This document shows positions 25,275 to 34,243 of a stretch of DNA of 64,000 bases, in pieces. Each line of letters starts with the position of its first letter. Position 1 is the stretch's first letter. The position numbers were made by a program, and so were the translations under genes. The notes beneath the pieces are model-generated. The model was not told where the DNA came from. It ran no database searches and saw only the letters and a list, made by a program, of their open reading frames with translations. The stretch is from an uncultured Campylobacter sp. (GTDB lineage Bacteria > Campylobacterota > Campylobacteria > Campylobacterales > Campylobacteraceae): NCBI RefSeq assembly GCF_963526985.1, contig NZ_CAURPW010000005.1:1-64000 (forward strand). Direction: 5' to 3'.

Positions 25275-27053
25275 TTATTCCTTATTTAGCGCGTGATTAA
25301 ACTCCGGTACGATCTCTTTGAGCGCTGCCGCGACGTCGTCCGCGTGCGTTAAATTTTCGATTTGCTCGTTTAGTTTAGCCACGTCGTATTCGCCCGAGTG
25401 CGTCACGAAAATAGACTGAAACTCGGTTTTTACGTCGTCTTTATTGATTAAAAGCTCCTCGTAAAGCTTCTCTCCCGGGCGAAGGCCGACAAATTCGACG
25501 CCCAGATGCTCCTTGTTTGATAAAATCAGCATCTTTTTAGCTAGATCGGCGATTTTTATCGGCTCGCCCATATCAAGCACGAAAAGCTCGCCGCCCTTTG
25601 CGATCGAGGCGGCCTGAAGCACGAGCTGACAGGCCTCGGAAACTAGCATAAAGTACCTCGTGATATCAGGGTGCGTAACGGTTAGCGGCTTGTTGTTTTC
25701 GATTTGCTCTTTAAATTTCGGTATTACGCTGCCGCTAGAGCCTAGAACGTTACCGAAGCGCACCGCGACGATCTCGGTTTTAGACGGCAAATTCGAGTTT
25801 AGCGCGTAAAGCTCGCACACACGTTTAGTCGCGCCCATGATGTTTGTCGGGCGCACAGCTTTATCGGATGAGATCATCACGACCTTGCTAACGCCGTATT
25901 CGATAGATAAATCGATCAAAATTTTAGTGCCGATTATGTTATTTACGACCGCGGCTTTAGGGTTTGCTTCGCAAAGCGGCACGTGCTTATAGGCTGCGGC
26001 ATGGATCGCGATCTGCGGTTTAAACTCCTCAAATACCGCGCGCAGATCATCCTCGTTTACGATATTTATCATTTTGCTCACGGTTTTGTCGCTGTGAGTT
26101 ATCTCGCCGATTTTATAGAGATTAAACTCGCTGTGATCGATCATGATTAGCTTGCTAACGCCGAATTTTAGGCATTGCTTACAAATTTCGCTACCGATAC
26201 TGCCGCCCGCGCCCGTAACCAAAACGACCTTACCGCCTAAAAATTTCTCCACCGCGCTGCTATCTAGGTCTTTTGGCTTTCTAGCTAGCAGATCCTCGAT
26301 CGAGATATCTTTGATAGCGTCCTTACCGGTACCAAACATAGAAAAAATCTTGATATCGCGGATACCGTAAGCCGTAAGCTCGTCAAAAAGCTCCGCCAGC
26401 TCGTCTTGCCCGAGCGCTAGCGCGATAATAGCGGTTTTTACGTTGTACTCTTTGATCAAATTTGAGATTTCGCTCTTTGGTTGCACTAAAAATCCGTCGC
26501 AGTAAGTGCCGACTAGATCGCTCCTGCCGTCTACCACGCCCACGGCATATAGATCGATATAGCCCTGCCTAAGCCCCTTTAAAACGTGAAGCGCCTTTGA
26601 CGTGGCGCCGATAACGACGCAAGGCTCGCCCGTGTGCGGCTTTTTAGAAAAGTCTAAAAACATGCGCTTGGCGATCCTTAAATTTCCGATTAGCAGGCAC
26701 GAGATAACGGCGTCGATAAAAATCACGCTTCGCGGAAACGGGTTAAAAAGACTAGGCGCCGCAAAATAAACGATCCAAAAGCAGACAATCGCGCAAAGAT
26801 GAACGAGGAAAATTTTCCTCGCCTCATTTAGTCCGAAAAATCTCCACGGCACCTTGTAAATTTTAAAAAGCCACATGAAAAATAGCTTTAAAACCACCAT
26901 CGTAGCGCAGCCCGCGACCAGTCCGCCTCTAAAATAATCAGGCAGCACGCCGCTAAATCTAAGCAAATACGCTAGATAAAACGACGCGACGAATATCGCG
27001 ACGTCAAAGCCCAGAAAAAACGCAAGCCGCTTTAGCTTCGTCGCCTTAAACAT
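25275..27053 (-). CDS. pglF: UDP-GlcNAc C6-dehydratase
   Basis: First enzyme of UDP-diNAcBac synthesis: converts UDP-GlcNAc to the 4-keto-6-deoxy sugar. The 592-residue protein has four N-terminal membrane helices (to about residue 130), a nucleotide-binding-like domain, then the catalytic short-chain dehydrogenase domain beginning at about 280 with VTGAGGSIGSEICKQ. The region SSDKAVRPTNIMGATKR (about 393-409) holds the catalytic Thr/Asp-Lys-type residues of this membrane dehydratase class. It directly precedes pglG and follows pglE by one base. Confidence 0.96.
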   Translation of the reverse strand: MFKATKLKRLAFFLGFDVAIFVASFYLAYLLRFSGVLPDYFRGGLVAGCATMVVLKLFFMWLFKIYKVPWRFFGLNEARKIFLVHLCAIVCFWIVYFAAPSLFNPFPRSVIFIDAVISCLLIGNLRIAKRMFLDFSKKPHTGEPCVVIGATSKALHVLKGLRQGYIDLYAVGVVDGRSDLVGTYCDGFLVQPKSEISNLIKEYNVKTAIIALALGQDELAELFDELTAYGIRDIKIFSMFGTGKDAIKDISIEDLLARKPKDLDSSAVEKFLGGKVVLVTGAGGSIGSEICKQCLKFGVSKLIMIDHSEFNLYKIGEITHSDKTVSKMINIVNEDDLRAVFEEFKPQIAIHAAAYKHVPLCEANPKAAVVNNIIGTKILIDLSIEYGVSKVVMISSDKAVRPTNIMGATKRVCELYALNSNLPSKTEIVAVRFGNVLGSSGSVIPKFKEQIENNKPLTVTHPDITRYFMLVSEACQLVLQAASIAKGGELFVLDMGEPIKIADLAKKMLILSNKEHLGVEFVGLRPGEKLYEELLINKDDVKTEFQSIFVTHSGEYDVAKLNEQIENLTHADDVAAALKEIVPEFNHALNKE

Positions 27054-28142
27054 TTATAAATTTTCCTTTACGATTTTTACTACTCGCGCGAACTCCTCGT
27101 CCCCCGTCGCCGTGCCGCTAGGCAGGCAGATACCGCGCGCAAACATCTCCTCGCTAGTGCCGTCCGTAAACGCTAGCGCCCCCTCAAACACCGGCTGCAT
27201 GTGCATCGGTTTCCAAAGCGGACGGCTTTCTATATTTTCCTTCGCAAGCGCCTCTATCACGCGTAGATGCGCGCCTTTTTCTTTAAACAGCGCGGTCGTT
27301 AGCCAGCGGTTGCCGCGGGAATTTAGGGTTTCAGGCATAAACTCAAGCTCAGGAAGCTCTTTTTTGTACTTTTCAAAAATTTCGCGTTTTTTTATCACGC
27401 GCTGCTCGAGCACCTCCATCTGCGCCGTTCCTATCGCGCCTAGGACGTTGCTTAGGCGGTAGTTGTAGCCGTAGTCTTTATGCTCGTAGTGCAAAAACGG
27501 CTCTCTAGCTTGGGTGCTATAAAATCTCGCCTTCTCGACGAGCTCTTTTTCGCCAACTAGCATGCCGCCGCCGCTTGTGGTGATGATTTTGTTACCGTTA
27601 AAGCTATACGCGCCCAGCCGTCCGAACGTACCCAGCGCTTTGCCGTTCAAAAAACCGCCCAGCGCCTCGGCCGCGTCCTCGACGACGGCGATGTTTTCAT
27701 TCGCACAAATCTCGCAAATTTCGCGCATTTTCGCAGCTTGCCCGTAAAGGTGCGTGACGACGAGCGCTTTTGGCTTTTTAGGCGAATTTGCAATCGCCTT
27801 TTTTAGTAGCTCGGGGCTTAGATTCCAGCTTTCGTCGCTATCGACAAAAACAGGCGTAGCGCCTTGATAGAGTATCGGGCTAACGGACGCCATAAAGGTA
27901 AACGTAGAGGCTAGCACCACGTCTCCCGCACCGATACCTAGCACCCTTAGCGCCAAGTGGATCGCCGACGTGCCGGAATTTAGCGCCAAAGCATCTGGCG
28001 CGCCCGCGTAGCTTGAGACGCTCGCTTCAAATTTATTCACGTATTCGCCAAGCGGCGCGATATAGTTGCTCTTAAAAACCTCGTTTATGTACTCTTGCTC
28101 TTTGCCGCTCATGTGCGGCGGACTTAGGAAAATTCTTTGCAT
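27054..28142 (-). CDS. pglE: UDP-4-keto-6-deoxy-GlcNAc aminotransferase
   Basis: PLP-dependent DegT/DnrJ/EryC1-family enzyme that adds the 4-amino group in UDP-diNAcBac synthesis. The 362-residue chain has the PLP-phosphate motif NSGTSAIHLAL (about residues 55-65), Asp156 of VVEDAAEALGG, and the Schiff-base Lys185 in YSFNGNKIITT. It has a TAAGGAATAAT ribosome-binding region and its own promoter candidate. It therefore heads the pglE-pglF-pglG-hisH-hisA unit, separated from pglD by 246 bases. Confidence 0.95.
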   Translation of the reverse strand: MQRIFLSPPHMSGKEQEYINEVFKSNYIAPLGEYVNKFEASVSSYAGAPDALALNSGTSAIHLALRVLGIGAGDVVLASTFTFMASVSPILYQGATPVFVDSDESWNLSPELLKKAIANSPKKPKALVVTHLYGQAAKMREICEICANENIAVVEDAAEALGGFLNGKALGTFGRLGAYSFNGNKIITTSGGGMLVGEKELVEKARFYSTQAREPFLHYEHKDYGYNYRLSNVLGAIGTAQMEVLEQRVIKKREIFEKYKKELPELEFMPETLNSRGNRWLTTALFKEKGAHLRVIEALAKENIESRPLWKPMHMQPVFEGALAFTDGTSEEMFARGICLPSGTATGDEEFARVVKIVKENL

Positions 28143-28167
28143 TATTATTCCTTAAAGAAATTTACGC

Positions 28168-28173
28168 ATTGTA
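28168..28173 (-). promoter_or_regulatory. -10 box of the pglE unit
   Basis: TACAAT preceded by GTGC on the minus strand, 26 bases upstream of the pglE ATG. It would allow pglE-F-G-hisH-hisA to be transcribed independently of the pglH-to-pglD genes. Confidence 0.5.
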
Positions 28174-28365
28174 GCACTTAAAATCTAAATATTTTTATAA
28201 AAACTCGTTTAAAGTCGCTTTTAGAGGGTAGAAAATGGGGATTTTGTTAAATTTTGCGTCAAAATGTATTTCAAAACGGCAAATTTGATGCGGCTAGAGA
28301 TAGGGCCAACTTTTATCTATTTTCTAGTTTGCGGCGATTTTTGTCGTTGCGAGCGCAAATTTGAC

Positions 28366-28384
28366 GAGAGCTATTTTGGCTCTC
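28366..28384 (-). terminator. Hairpin just after pglD
   Basis: Perfect 6-base arms GAGAGC/GCTCTC with a 7-base loop begin a few bases past the pglD stop. A second hairpin with two G-U pairs (GCGGCGA/TCGTTGC, about 28331-28350) follows. There is no strong U run, so it may only weaken readthrough into pglE. Confidence 0.45.
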
Positions 28385-28388
28385 AAAT

Positions 28389-28994
28389 TTAGCTCAAATT
28401 TCGCCTAACTTTAGCGGGATTGCCGTAGGCGACGCTACCGTCTGCGATATCTCGTACCACGACGCTACCCGCTCCGATGATGCAGTTTGCGCCGATTTTT
28501 ATGCATTGGATGACGCAAGCGCCGATACCCACGTGCGTATTTGCGCCCACGATTACGCCGCCTGCTAACGCCGCGTTTGGGCTAACGTGGGCAAAATCGC
28601 CGATCTCGCAGTCATGCTCTATGATCGCGCCAGTGTTTATTATCGAACCCTCGCCTACTCTAGCGCGCGCGTTTATGACGGCGTGCGGCATTACGACCGC
28701 GCCCTCGCCTATTCGCGCGCTAGCGCTTACTACCGCGCTTGGATGGATCAAATTTACTACGCCAAAGCCCGCGTTTTTTACTCTTTCTTGCAGGATGCGT
28801 CTGATTTTATTATCTCCGATAGCCACGATCACGTCCGCCTTTTCTAAGTTCGGATCAAATTTGAGCACGTTTTTGCCGTCAAATTTAGCATCGTCCAAAA
28901 ACACGACCTCGCCGTATCCGCACGCTCTTGCTACGTCCGCGACGACGGCTCCGTGTCCGCTAGAGCCGTAAACGTAAATTTTAGTTGTGGCCAT
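28389..28994 (-). CDS. pglD: UDP-4-amino-6-deoxy-GlcNAc N-acetyltransferase
   Basis: Third enzyme of UDP-diNAcBac synthesis, acetylating the 4-amino group. The 201-residue protein has the N-terminal Rossmann-like sugar-binding motif YVYGSSGHGAVVADVA (residues 8-23). A left-handed beta-helix of hexapeptide repeats follows from about residue 85 (HPSAVVSASARIGEGAVVMP). The catalytic His is probably that in INTGAIIEHDCEIGDFAHVSP (about residues 129-139). Start is supported by GGAG at 8 bases; it overlaps the pglC stop by 14 bases. Confidence 0.96.
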   Translation of the reverse strand: MATTKIYVYGSSGHGAVVADVARACGYGEVVFLDDAKFDGKNVLKFDPNLEKADVIVAIGDNKIRRILQERVKNAGFGVVNLIHPSAVVSASARIGEGAVVMPHAVINARARVGEGSIINTGAIIEHDCEIGDFAHVSPNAALAGGVIVGANTHVGIGACVIQCIKIGANCIIGAGSVVVRDIADGSVAYGNPAKVRRNLS

Positions 28995-29586
28995 TAAATT
29001 TCTCCGTCGTGGCCATGCCTTCTTTGCTCACGCCGCTTCGTTTTAGCACCTTTTGCACCGTTAAAATCGCGATTTTAACGTCCAGCGCAAAGCTAAGCTC
29101 GCGGACGTATCTAGCGTCAAATTTAAACTTCTCCGCCCAGCTGATCGCGTTGCGGCCGTTTACCTGCGCTAGCCCCGTGATGCCGGGTCTCACGTCGTGG
29201 CGGGTCGCTTGCTCGGCGTCGTAAAGAGGCAGATACTCGACCAAAAGCGGACGCGGTCCGATGAAGCTCATATCGCCTTTTAGCACGTTAAAAAGCTGAG
29301 GAAGCTCATCAAGGCTGAGACTTCGGATAGTCTTGCCGATGCCGCCTAGTCGCATCTCGTCGGGCAACAGCTCGCCATCCGCGCCGCGCTCGTCGCTCAT
29401 AGTTTTAAATTTGTAAATTTTAAAAATTTTAGCGTGCAAGCCCGGGCGCGCCTGCGTAAAAATGACGTCACGGCTAACCTTAAAATATATCAAAACCGCG
29501 ACGACCGCCATGATCGGCAGCGTCAAAACTATGAGAAAAATCGCACCGCAAATATCCAGTAATCTCTTAAAAAACACCCTATACAT
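28981..29586 (-). CDS. pglC: Phosphoglycosyltransferase: diNAcBac-1-P to undecaprenyl phosphate
   Basis: Monotopic membrane enzyme that transfers phospho-diNAcBac onto undecaprenyl phosphate, starting the lipid-linked glycan. The 201-residue chain has the reentrant N-terminal helix (about residues 8-32, LLDICGAIFLIVLTLPIMAVVAV), the KTMSDERG loop, the catalytic Asp-Glu dyad in SLDELPQLFNVL (about 93-104), and SFIGPRPLL. It overlaps pglA upstream and pglD downstream. Confidence 0.96.
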   Translation of the reverse strand: MYRVFFKRLLDICGAIFLIVLTLPIMAVVAVLIYFKVSRDVIFTQARPGLHAKIFKIYKFKTMSDERGADGELLPDEMRLGGIGKTIRSLSLDELPQLFNVLKGDMSFIGPRPLLVEYLPLYDAEQATRHDVRPGITGLAQVNGRNAISWAEKFKFDARYVRELSFALDVKIAILTVQKVLKRSGVSKEGMATTEKFNGHN

Positions 29587-30706
29587 CGATAAATTTCCTA
29601 TAAATTTCTATATATTTCCTAGCGACCGCTCGCTCGTCAAACTCACGCACGGCAAGTTCTCGCCCGTTTCGCCCCATTTGCGTGGCCAACTTTTCGTCGT
29701 TTAGTAAAATTTCTATCTTTGCGGCTAGATCGGCCGAGTTTTTCGCCTCGCAAAGCAGGCCGTTAAAGCCGTTCGTCACGGCCTCGTTGCAGCCGGCCAC
29801 GTCGCTAGCCACGACTGCTCTGCCCATACTCATCGCCTCTAAAACCGTTCGCGGAAAGCCCTCTTTGTAGCTTGGAAGCGCGAGTAGATAGCTAGCCTTT
29901 AAAAGCTGCGGCACGTCGTCTCTAGCGCCCAGATACCGCACCGCGCCGCCAGTTAGAAACTTAGCATCCGCCGTACTTTTGTTTCCTTCAAACCCTTCGC
30001 CCGCAAAGACGAATGCGCAGTCATCGCGCCCGCGCAAAAGTTCGGCCGCCTCGTAAAACTCGCGCACGCCCTTGTGCCACATCGCGCGCGCTATCATCAG
30101 CACGATCTTTTTGCCGCGCAGATCTTCGCCCAAATTTGCGGCCGACACGCTGCTTTCGTCAAATTTGAGCGTATCCACGCCCACGCTTTTTATCTTAAAA
30201 ATTTTCTCTTCGGCAATCAGCCCGCGAGCTAGAAAATACGCAGGATCGGCCTCGTTTACGAACACGCAACCGTCGCTCATCTTTAGCGCTTTTTTATAAA
30301 GCGTCTCGATCGCGGCGCGCACCAGACGGGTTTTTAGGTCGTTATCTATATAAAAGCTGCCCAGCCCCTCGACTAAATTTATCACACGCTTTATGCCCGC
30401 TTTTTTGGCCGCAAAGGTGCCAAATACGTTTGACTTATGCGCCGAGGTTTGCAGTAGGTCTAAGCTTAGCCCGCGTAAAATCTCGGCCAGCTTTTTTGAG
30501 TTTTCAAGCACGGTTAGAGGATTTAGGCTCGCGCGGTCAAGCTCGTATGTCACGCAGTTAAACTCGCTTTTTAGCCTATCCGTATACTCGCCCTGCGGAG
30601 CGATAGCAAAAACCTCGTGCCCGAGCCGCTTTAGCTCGCGCATTATCGGAGCGCGGAAAAAGTAAATGCTCATATCGGCGTGAGATAAAAATCCAAATTT
30701 TGCCAT
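29579..30706 (-). CDS. pglA: GT4 glycosyltransferase PglA
   Basis: Adds the first HexNAc (GalNAc in C. jejuni) to undecaprenyl-PP-diNAcBac on the cytoplasmic face. The 375-residue GT-B enzyme has a hydrophobic N-terminal patch (FGFLSHADMSIYFFRAP) that resembles the membrane-facing loop of this enzyme. The C-terminal donor site contains the E-x7-E motif in SYKEGFPRTVLEAMSMG (about residues 279-295). It overlaps pglC by 8 bases. A GalNAc donor is inferred from C. jejuni and may differ here. Confidence 0.93.
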   Translation of the reverse strand: MAKFGFLSHADMSIYFFRAPIMRELKRLGHEVFAIAPQGEYTDRLKSEFNCVTYELDRASLNPLTVLENSKKLAEILRGLSLDLLQTSAHKSNVFGTFAAKKAGIKRVINLVEGLGSFYIDNDLKTRLVRAAIETLYKKALKMSDGCVFVNEADPAYFLARGLIAEEKIFKIKSVGVDTLKFDESSVSAANLGEDLRGKKIVLMIARAMWHKGVREFYEAAELLRGRDDCAFVFAGEGFEGNKSTADAKFLTGGAVRYLGARDDVPQLLKASYLLALPSYKEGFPRTVLEAMSMGRAVVASDVAGCNEAVTNGFNGLLCEAKNSADLAAKIEILLNDEKLATQMGRNGRELAVREFDERAVARKYIEIYRKFIDV

Positions 30707-30765
30707 TTAAAAAACCTCTATCGCAAATTTAGCGGACACCGGCGCCTTGATCAAATTTGCCGCCC

Positions 30766-33126
30766 TCATCTTAGCAGCCTATAAATTTTAACCGCGCCGT
30801 TTAAAACGACCGGCTCAAATAGCTCTTTGTCGTAGTTTTCGAGCACAAAAAGCTGTATGTAGGCCGAGTTTAGCACCGCTTCGTCAAGCACCAAAAACCG
30901 CCTGTAATCTTTCATAAAAATGAGATAAATTTTACCGTCCGCGTTCATCTCATGTTTTTTGACGACTAGCTTGTCTTTCTCGTCGTAACTTGTTTCAAAG
31001 TACGTATTTACGGACATTTCGCGCTCACCGATATAGACTTTAGACGCGTCGCCCGATACGCTAAAACCTCCGCCGATATTTATCGTATCCTCGTCTATAG
31101 AGTAAGGCTTGCCCGGATAAAATATAGCCCCGTACTCCTCGCCGCTGTTTAGATCAAGGTTTGAAAAACGCAAAACGGTGCTAAAAATATCAAGCATGGA
31201 GTCCGGTAAATAATAGTAAATCTCGCGCGTTTTTTGCGGCGGACGAAAATCCTTGTCGTTTAACGAATATAAAAACGAATTTACGTTAGTCGCGTTATAG
31301 TCCTTCATCATCTGCGCCAAATTTAGCCCGAATTTCTCGCTAAAATTTCGCTCGGTGTACTCGACCTCTAGGCGCGCCATATTTGCCGACATACGTTGAT
31401 TAGCCGCTAGCGCGAAGCTAACCGCGAAGTTATCCCTGCCTAGGTGCTTGCCGCCGTCGATGAGGGTCTTGACGTCTGCGTAGTAGCGGATTGGATAGCC
31501 GTAGTCCCACCACGCCAGCACGTAGTCCTCGCGCCCTGCTGTCTTGCGTAGTTTATCTAGACTCTCCACCTCGCTTTTGGCAAAGACCGTGCCGACCTTA
31601 TAGACGTAAATGTGCTCAAGACACGGCATCAAAGAAAGCGCTGCGATACAAAAGACGCAAAATTTTTCTAAAAGCGAGTGTTTTTTGAGCGAGTTTAAGC
31701 CCGAAACCGTAAAATAAGCCGCCCCGCAAACAAGCGCCGCCGCCGCAAGCGTAGCTAGATATACGCCAGAGCTCGCCTCGCCGTCGAAATTTAACGAAAA
31801 GAACGATGATTTATCGCCCAAAAAATCGTAATAATCCGCAATATAAACGAATAAAACCGCCGAAAATATCGCCAAGCAAACGGCGCAAAATTTATCTAAA
31901 AGTTTTCTTTTTTTGAAAAAATCCACGCAAAGAACCGCGAAATATCCAAACCCTATCGCCATCGCCGGCACGGAGTAGATAGTAAATCTAAGCCCGCCTT
32001 TTAGCGCCAAAAATCCAAGCAGCAACATCGGAAGGGCGAGCAAAAAGGAGCGAAATTTAAGACACAGCACGGCAACTCCGACCAGCGACAAGGCAAATGT
32101 CGCGATATGCCCGCTGATACGCTTAGCAAAGGCGTTTATCGAGTTAAACTCAAACGAAAAATCATCCATTTCCACTATCGTTTTATTTACGTTGTAAAAA
32201 TGAAAAACCGGCTCGCTACTCTCCGAAACCCCGCGAAATACGTAAAATTTAAGCTGAAATAAAATTTGATTTAGCCCGCCGCTAAAACCTAGAAGCGCGA
32301 CGGCTAAAGCAAGGCAAGCCGCGACAAAGCGCTTATCCCAGATCTGCGGACGAAATCTCATCGCTAGATAAAGCGCGACCGCAAGCGCGCTTTTAGCGTA
32401 AAAATCGATATACGTAAGCGCCACTATCATCAAAATAACGGCCTCGTAATTTAGTGCGTTTTTCCTATCAAAAATCAAAGTATAGAGCAAAAAAGCGCCC
32501 AGCATCGCAAAATTTAGCGAATACGAGCTGGGATACCACCAGTCGTTTATCAGGATAAAAATCGGGATAAAAATGAGGTCGTTTACGTTTTTTTTCTGCG
32601 CGAGGCGTATCATCGCCCAGACGCTAAACGCAGGCAGCACGATCGTGAGCATATCCGTGTCGTAGTAGCCCGCCATCGTGCGGTTGTAGTAGCTGTTTGC
32701 GATGCTAGCTAGCAGCGCCGCCGCAAAGCCCGCGCCTGGCATCTCGTACTCTTTGGCTATCAAAATCACGGGAATAACGATAAGCGAGCTAAAAAACACG
32801 CTCATATAAAGCAAAATACTCTCAAAGTTAAAAGGCAAAATTTGATACAAAAAATACGTAAGCGTCGGCATCGAACGGCCGTAGTAGCTAAGGTCGTTCG
32901 GCTGATGAAAGCCCGCTATCATATCGCGCGCGCCCTCGGCAAAGGCGTAGCCGTCGTTAGTGCTAATCATGAGCTGATCGTTCCAGAAAAAGTGCTGGTA
33001 TTCGCCCGCCCAGTACACCCAATACAGCCTGCAAACCACGCTAAAAACAAACGCCGCAAGCATCAAAAAACAAGTTTGCTTTGAAAATTTAAATTTGCCG
33101 GGGAATTCTAAAATTTTACTCGCCAT
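30766..33126 (-). CDS. pglB: Oligosaccharyltransferase PglB
   Basis: Transfers the completed glycan en bloc to Asn of D/E-x-N-x-S/T sequons in the periplasm. The protein has about 13 membrane helices and a periplasmic C-terminal domain. Counting from the upstream GTG at 33132, metal-site residues appear in YDTDML (157-162), the EL5-loop TIxE motif in TIVE (318-321), and the Ser/Thr-recognition WWDYG at 541-545. It is longer than C. jejuni PglB (about 786 residues against 713). ATG 33126 is preferred because GAGG precedes it at 6 bases. Two sequons lie in its own periplasmic domain (E-R-N-F-S 594-598 and D-Y-N-A-T 611-615), suggesting self-glycosylation. Confidence 0.97.
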   Translation of the reverse strand: MASKILEFPGKFKFSKQTCFLMLAAFVFSVVCRLYWVYWAGEYQHFFWNDQLMISTNDGYAFAEGARDMIAGFHQPNDLSYYGRSMPTLTYFLYQILPFNFESILLYMSVFFSSLIVIPVILIAKEYEMPGAGFAAALLASIANSYYNRTMAGYYDTDMLTIVLPAFSVWAMIRLAQKKNVNDLIFIPIFILINDWWYPSSYSLNFAMLGAFLLYTLIFDRKNALNYEAVILMIVALTYIDFYAKSALAVALYLAMRFRPQIWDKRFVAACLALAVALLGFSGGLNQILFQLKFYVFRGVSESSEPVFHFYNVNKTIVEMDDFSFEFNSINAFAKRISGHIATFALSLVGVAVLCLKFRSFLLALPMLLLGFLALKGGLRFTIYSVPAMAIGFGYFAVLCVDFFKKRKLLDKFCAVCLAIFSAVLFVYIADYYDFLGDKSSFFSLNFDGEASSGVYLATLAAAALVCGAAYFTVSGLNSLKKHSLLEKFCVFCIAALSLMPCLEHIYVYKVGTVFAKSEVESLDKLRKTAGREDYVLAWWDYGYPIRYYADVKTLIDGGKHLGRDNFAVSFALAANQRMSANMARLEVEYTERNFSEKFGLNLAQMMKDYNATNVNSFLYSLNDKDFRPPQKTREIYYYLPDSMLDIFSTVLRFSNLDLNSGEEYGAIFYPGKPYSIDEDTINIGGGFSVSGDASKVYIGEREMSVNTYFETSYDEKDKLVVKKHEMNADGKIYLIFMKDYRRFLVLDEAVLNSAYIQLFVLENYDKELFEPVVLNGAVKIYRLLR

Positions 33127-34243
33127 TTTCACCCTCTAAGTATCCTATGAGTTGTGCCGCGACGGCGTTTTTATCAAATTTTGCTACGCGGCCGTACGCT
33201 CTTTTTTCGTAATCTTGCCTTAATTTTTCATCCTCAAGCGCTCGCCTCATCGCAGTCTCCATCGCTTTTTCGTCATCCACAGGCGTTAAAATGCCGTACT
33301 CATCGTCGCCCAGAAGCTCTCTAGCGCCGCTTTTGTGGTCAGTGGAGACGATAAATCTTTCGCAAGCAAGCGCCTCTAGAAGTACGTTTGAAAAACCCTC
33401 AAACCGCGAAGCGCAGACGAAACACTGCGCGTTTTTGATAAATTTAAACGGATTTTTATCCGTGCCTAGCAGCTTTACTCGCTCGCTCACGCCAAGCTCG
33501 TCGATCAAATTTTGAAGCTCGCCTTGCAAAGGCCCCTTGCCTAAAATTCCAAGCGTCGCGCGCTCGTCGTTTAAATTTGCGATTATTTTTATTAGCATCG
33601 CTTGATTTTTACCGCTATCAAGACGCCCGATGTTTAGAAAAAACGGCTTCAATTTAGCCTCTATCGGCTCGTTTGCGAGAGTTTTTATAGCCGCCAAATC
33701 GACCGCGTTATATAGCACCTTAGTTTTTGCGGCGTCGCAGCCGAAATTTCGCACGAGATCATCGGCGTTTCCCTGCGCGTTAGCAAGGATAAGATCGGCT
33801 TTTGGATAAAGCGCCTTAACTAAAATTCTATTGGCAAGCCCGCTAAGGCCGCTTTTATAGATGACCGACGGACAGCTGCGCTCGCTTATTACCATGCGTC
33901 CTTTTACTCCGGCGATCCTTGCTAAAAGCGCGATATAACAAGGCCGGTTCATTAAGACAAAATGCAGGTCGATAGCCAAATCGTCGCAAAGTTTTTTATA
34001 ATTTAAGGCTAGAAACGGAAACAAAAGTCCCAAACGAAAAAGCTTTTTTACGCCGCTTTCGTATGGATCCGAGCGCTCAAGGAAGTGAATTTTTACCGCG
34101 CTTGGTATCTCGTAGGCTACGACCTCACTCATTAAAACGAGATGAACTTCGTATTTTTCGCACAGAGCGGGAAGTAAATTTGAAACTACGCGCTCCGCGC
34201 CGCCCGGCCCCATCGAGTAGAGAAAAACGGCTAATTTTTTCAT
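33116..34243 (-). CDS. pglJ: GT4 glycosyltransferase PglJ
   Basis: By position and family, adds the second HexNAc of the N-glycan. The GT-B fold begins MKKLAVFLYSMGPGGAERVVSNLL, with the GGAERV acceptor-side motif typical of PglH/PglJ. The donor-side motif is SRFEGFSNVLLEALAC (about residues 285-300 of the 375-residue form). The ATG at 34243 is preferred over an upstream start at 34270 because it overlaps the preceding stop as ATGA. Its end overlaps pglB by 11 bases. Sugar specificity is inferred only. Confidence 0.9.
   Translation of the reverse strand: MKKLAVFLYSMGPGGAERVVSNLLPALCEKYEVHLVLMSEVVAYEIPSAVKIHFLERSDPYESGVKKLFRLGLLFPFLALNYKKLCDDLAIDLHFVLMNRPCYIALLARIAGVKGRMVISERSCPSVIYKSGLSGLANRILVKALYPKADLILANAQGNADDLVRNFGCDAAKTKVLYNAVDLAAIKTLANEPIEAKLKPFFLNIGRLDSGKNQAMLIKIIANLNDERATLGILGKGPLQGELQNLIDELGVSERVKLLGTDKNPFKFIKNAQCFVCASRFEGFSNVLLEALACERFIVSTDHKSGARELLGDDEYGILTPVDDEKAMETAMRRALEDEKLRQDYEKRAYGRVAKFDKNAVAAQLIGYLEGENGE

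Larger units (their letters stand above)
28143..28388. other. Spacer within the pgl locus between pglD and pglE
   Basis: C. jejuni has the wlaJ gene in this position. No open frame or recognisable remnant of it is visible here. The stretch carries the pglE promoter at its left side, several AAATTT words and hairpins near the pglD stop. Confidence 0.55.
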
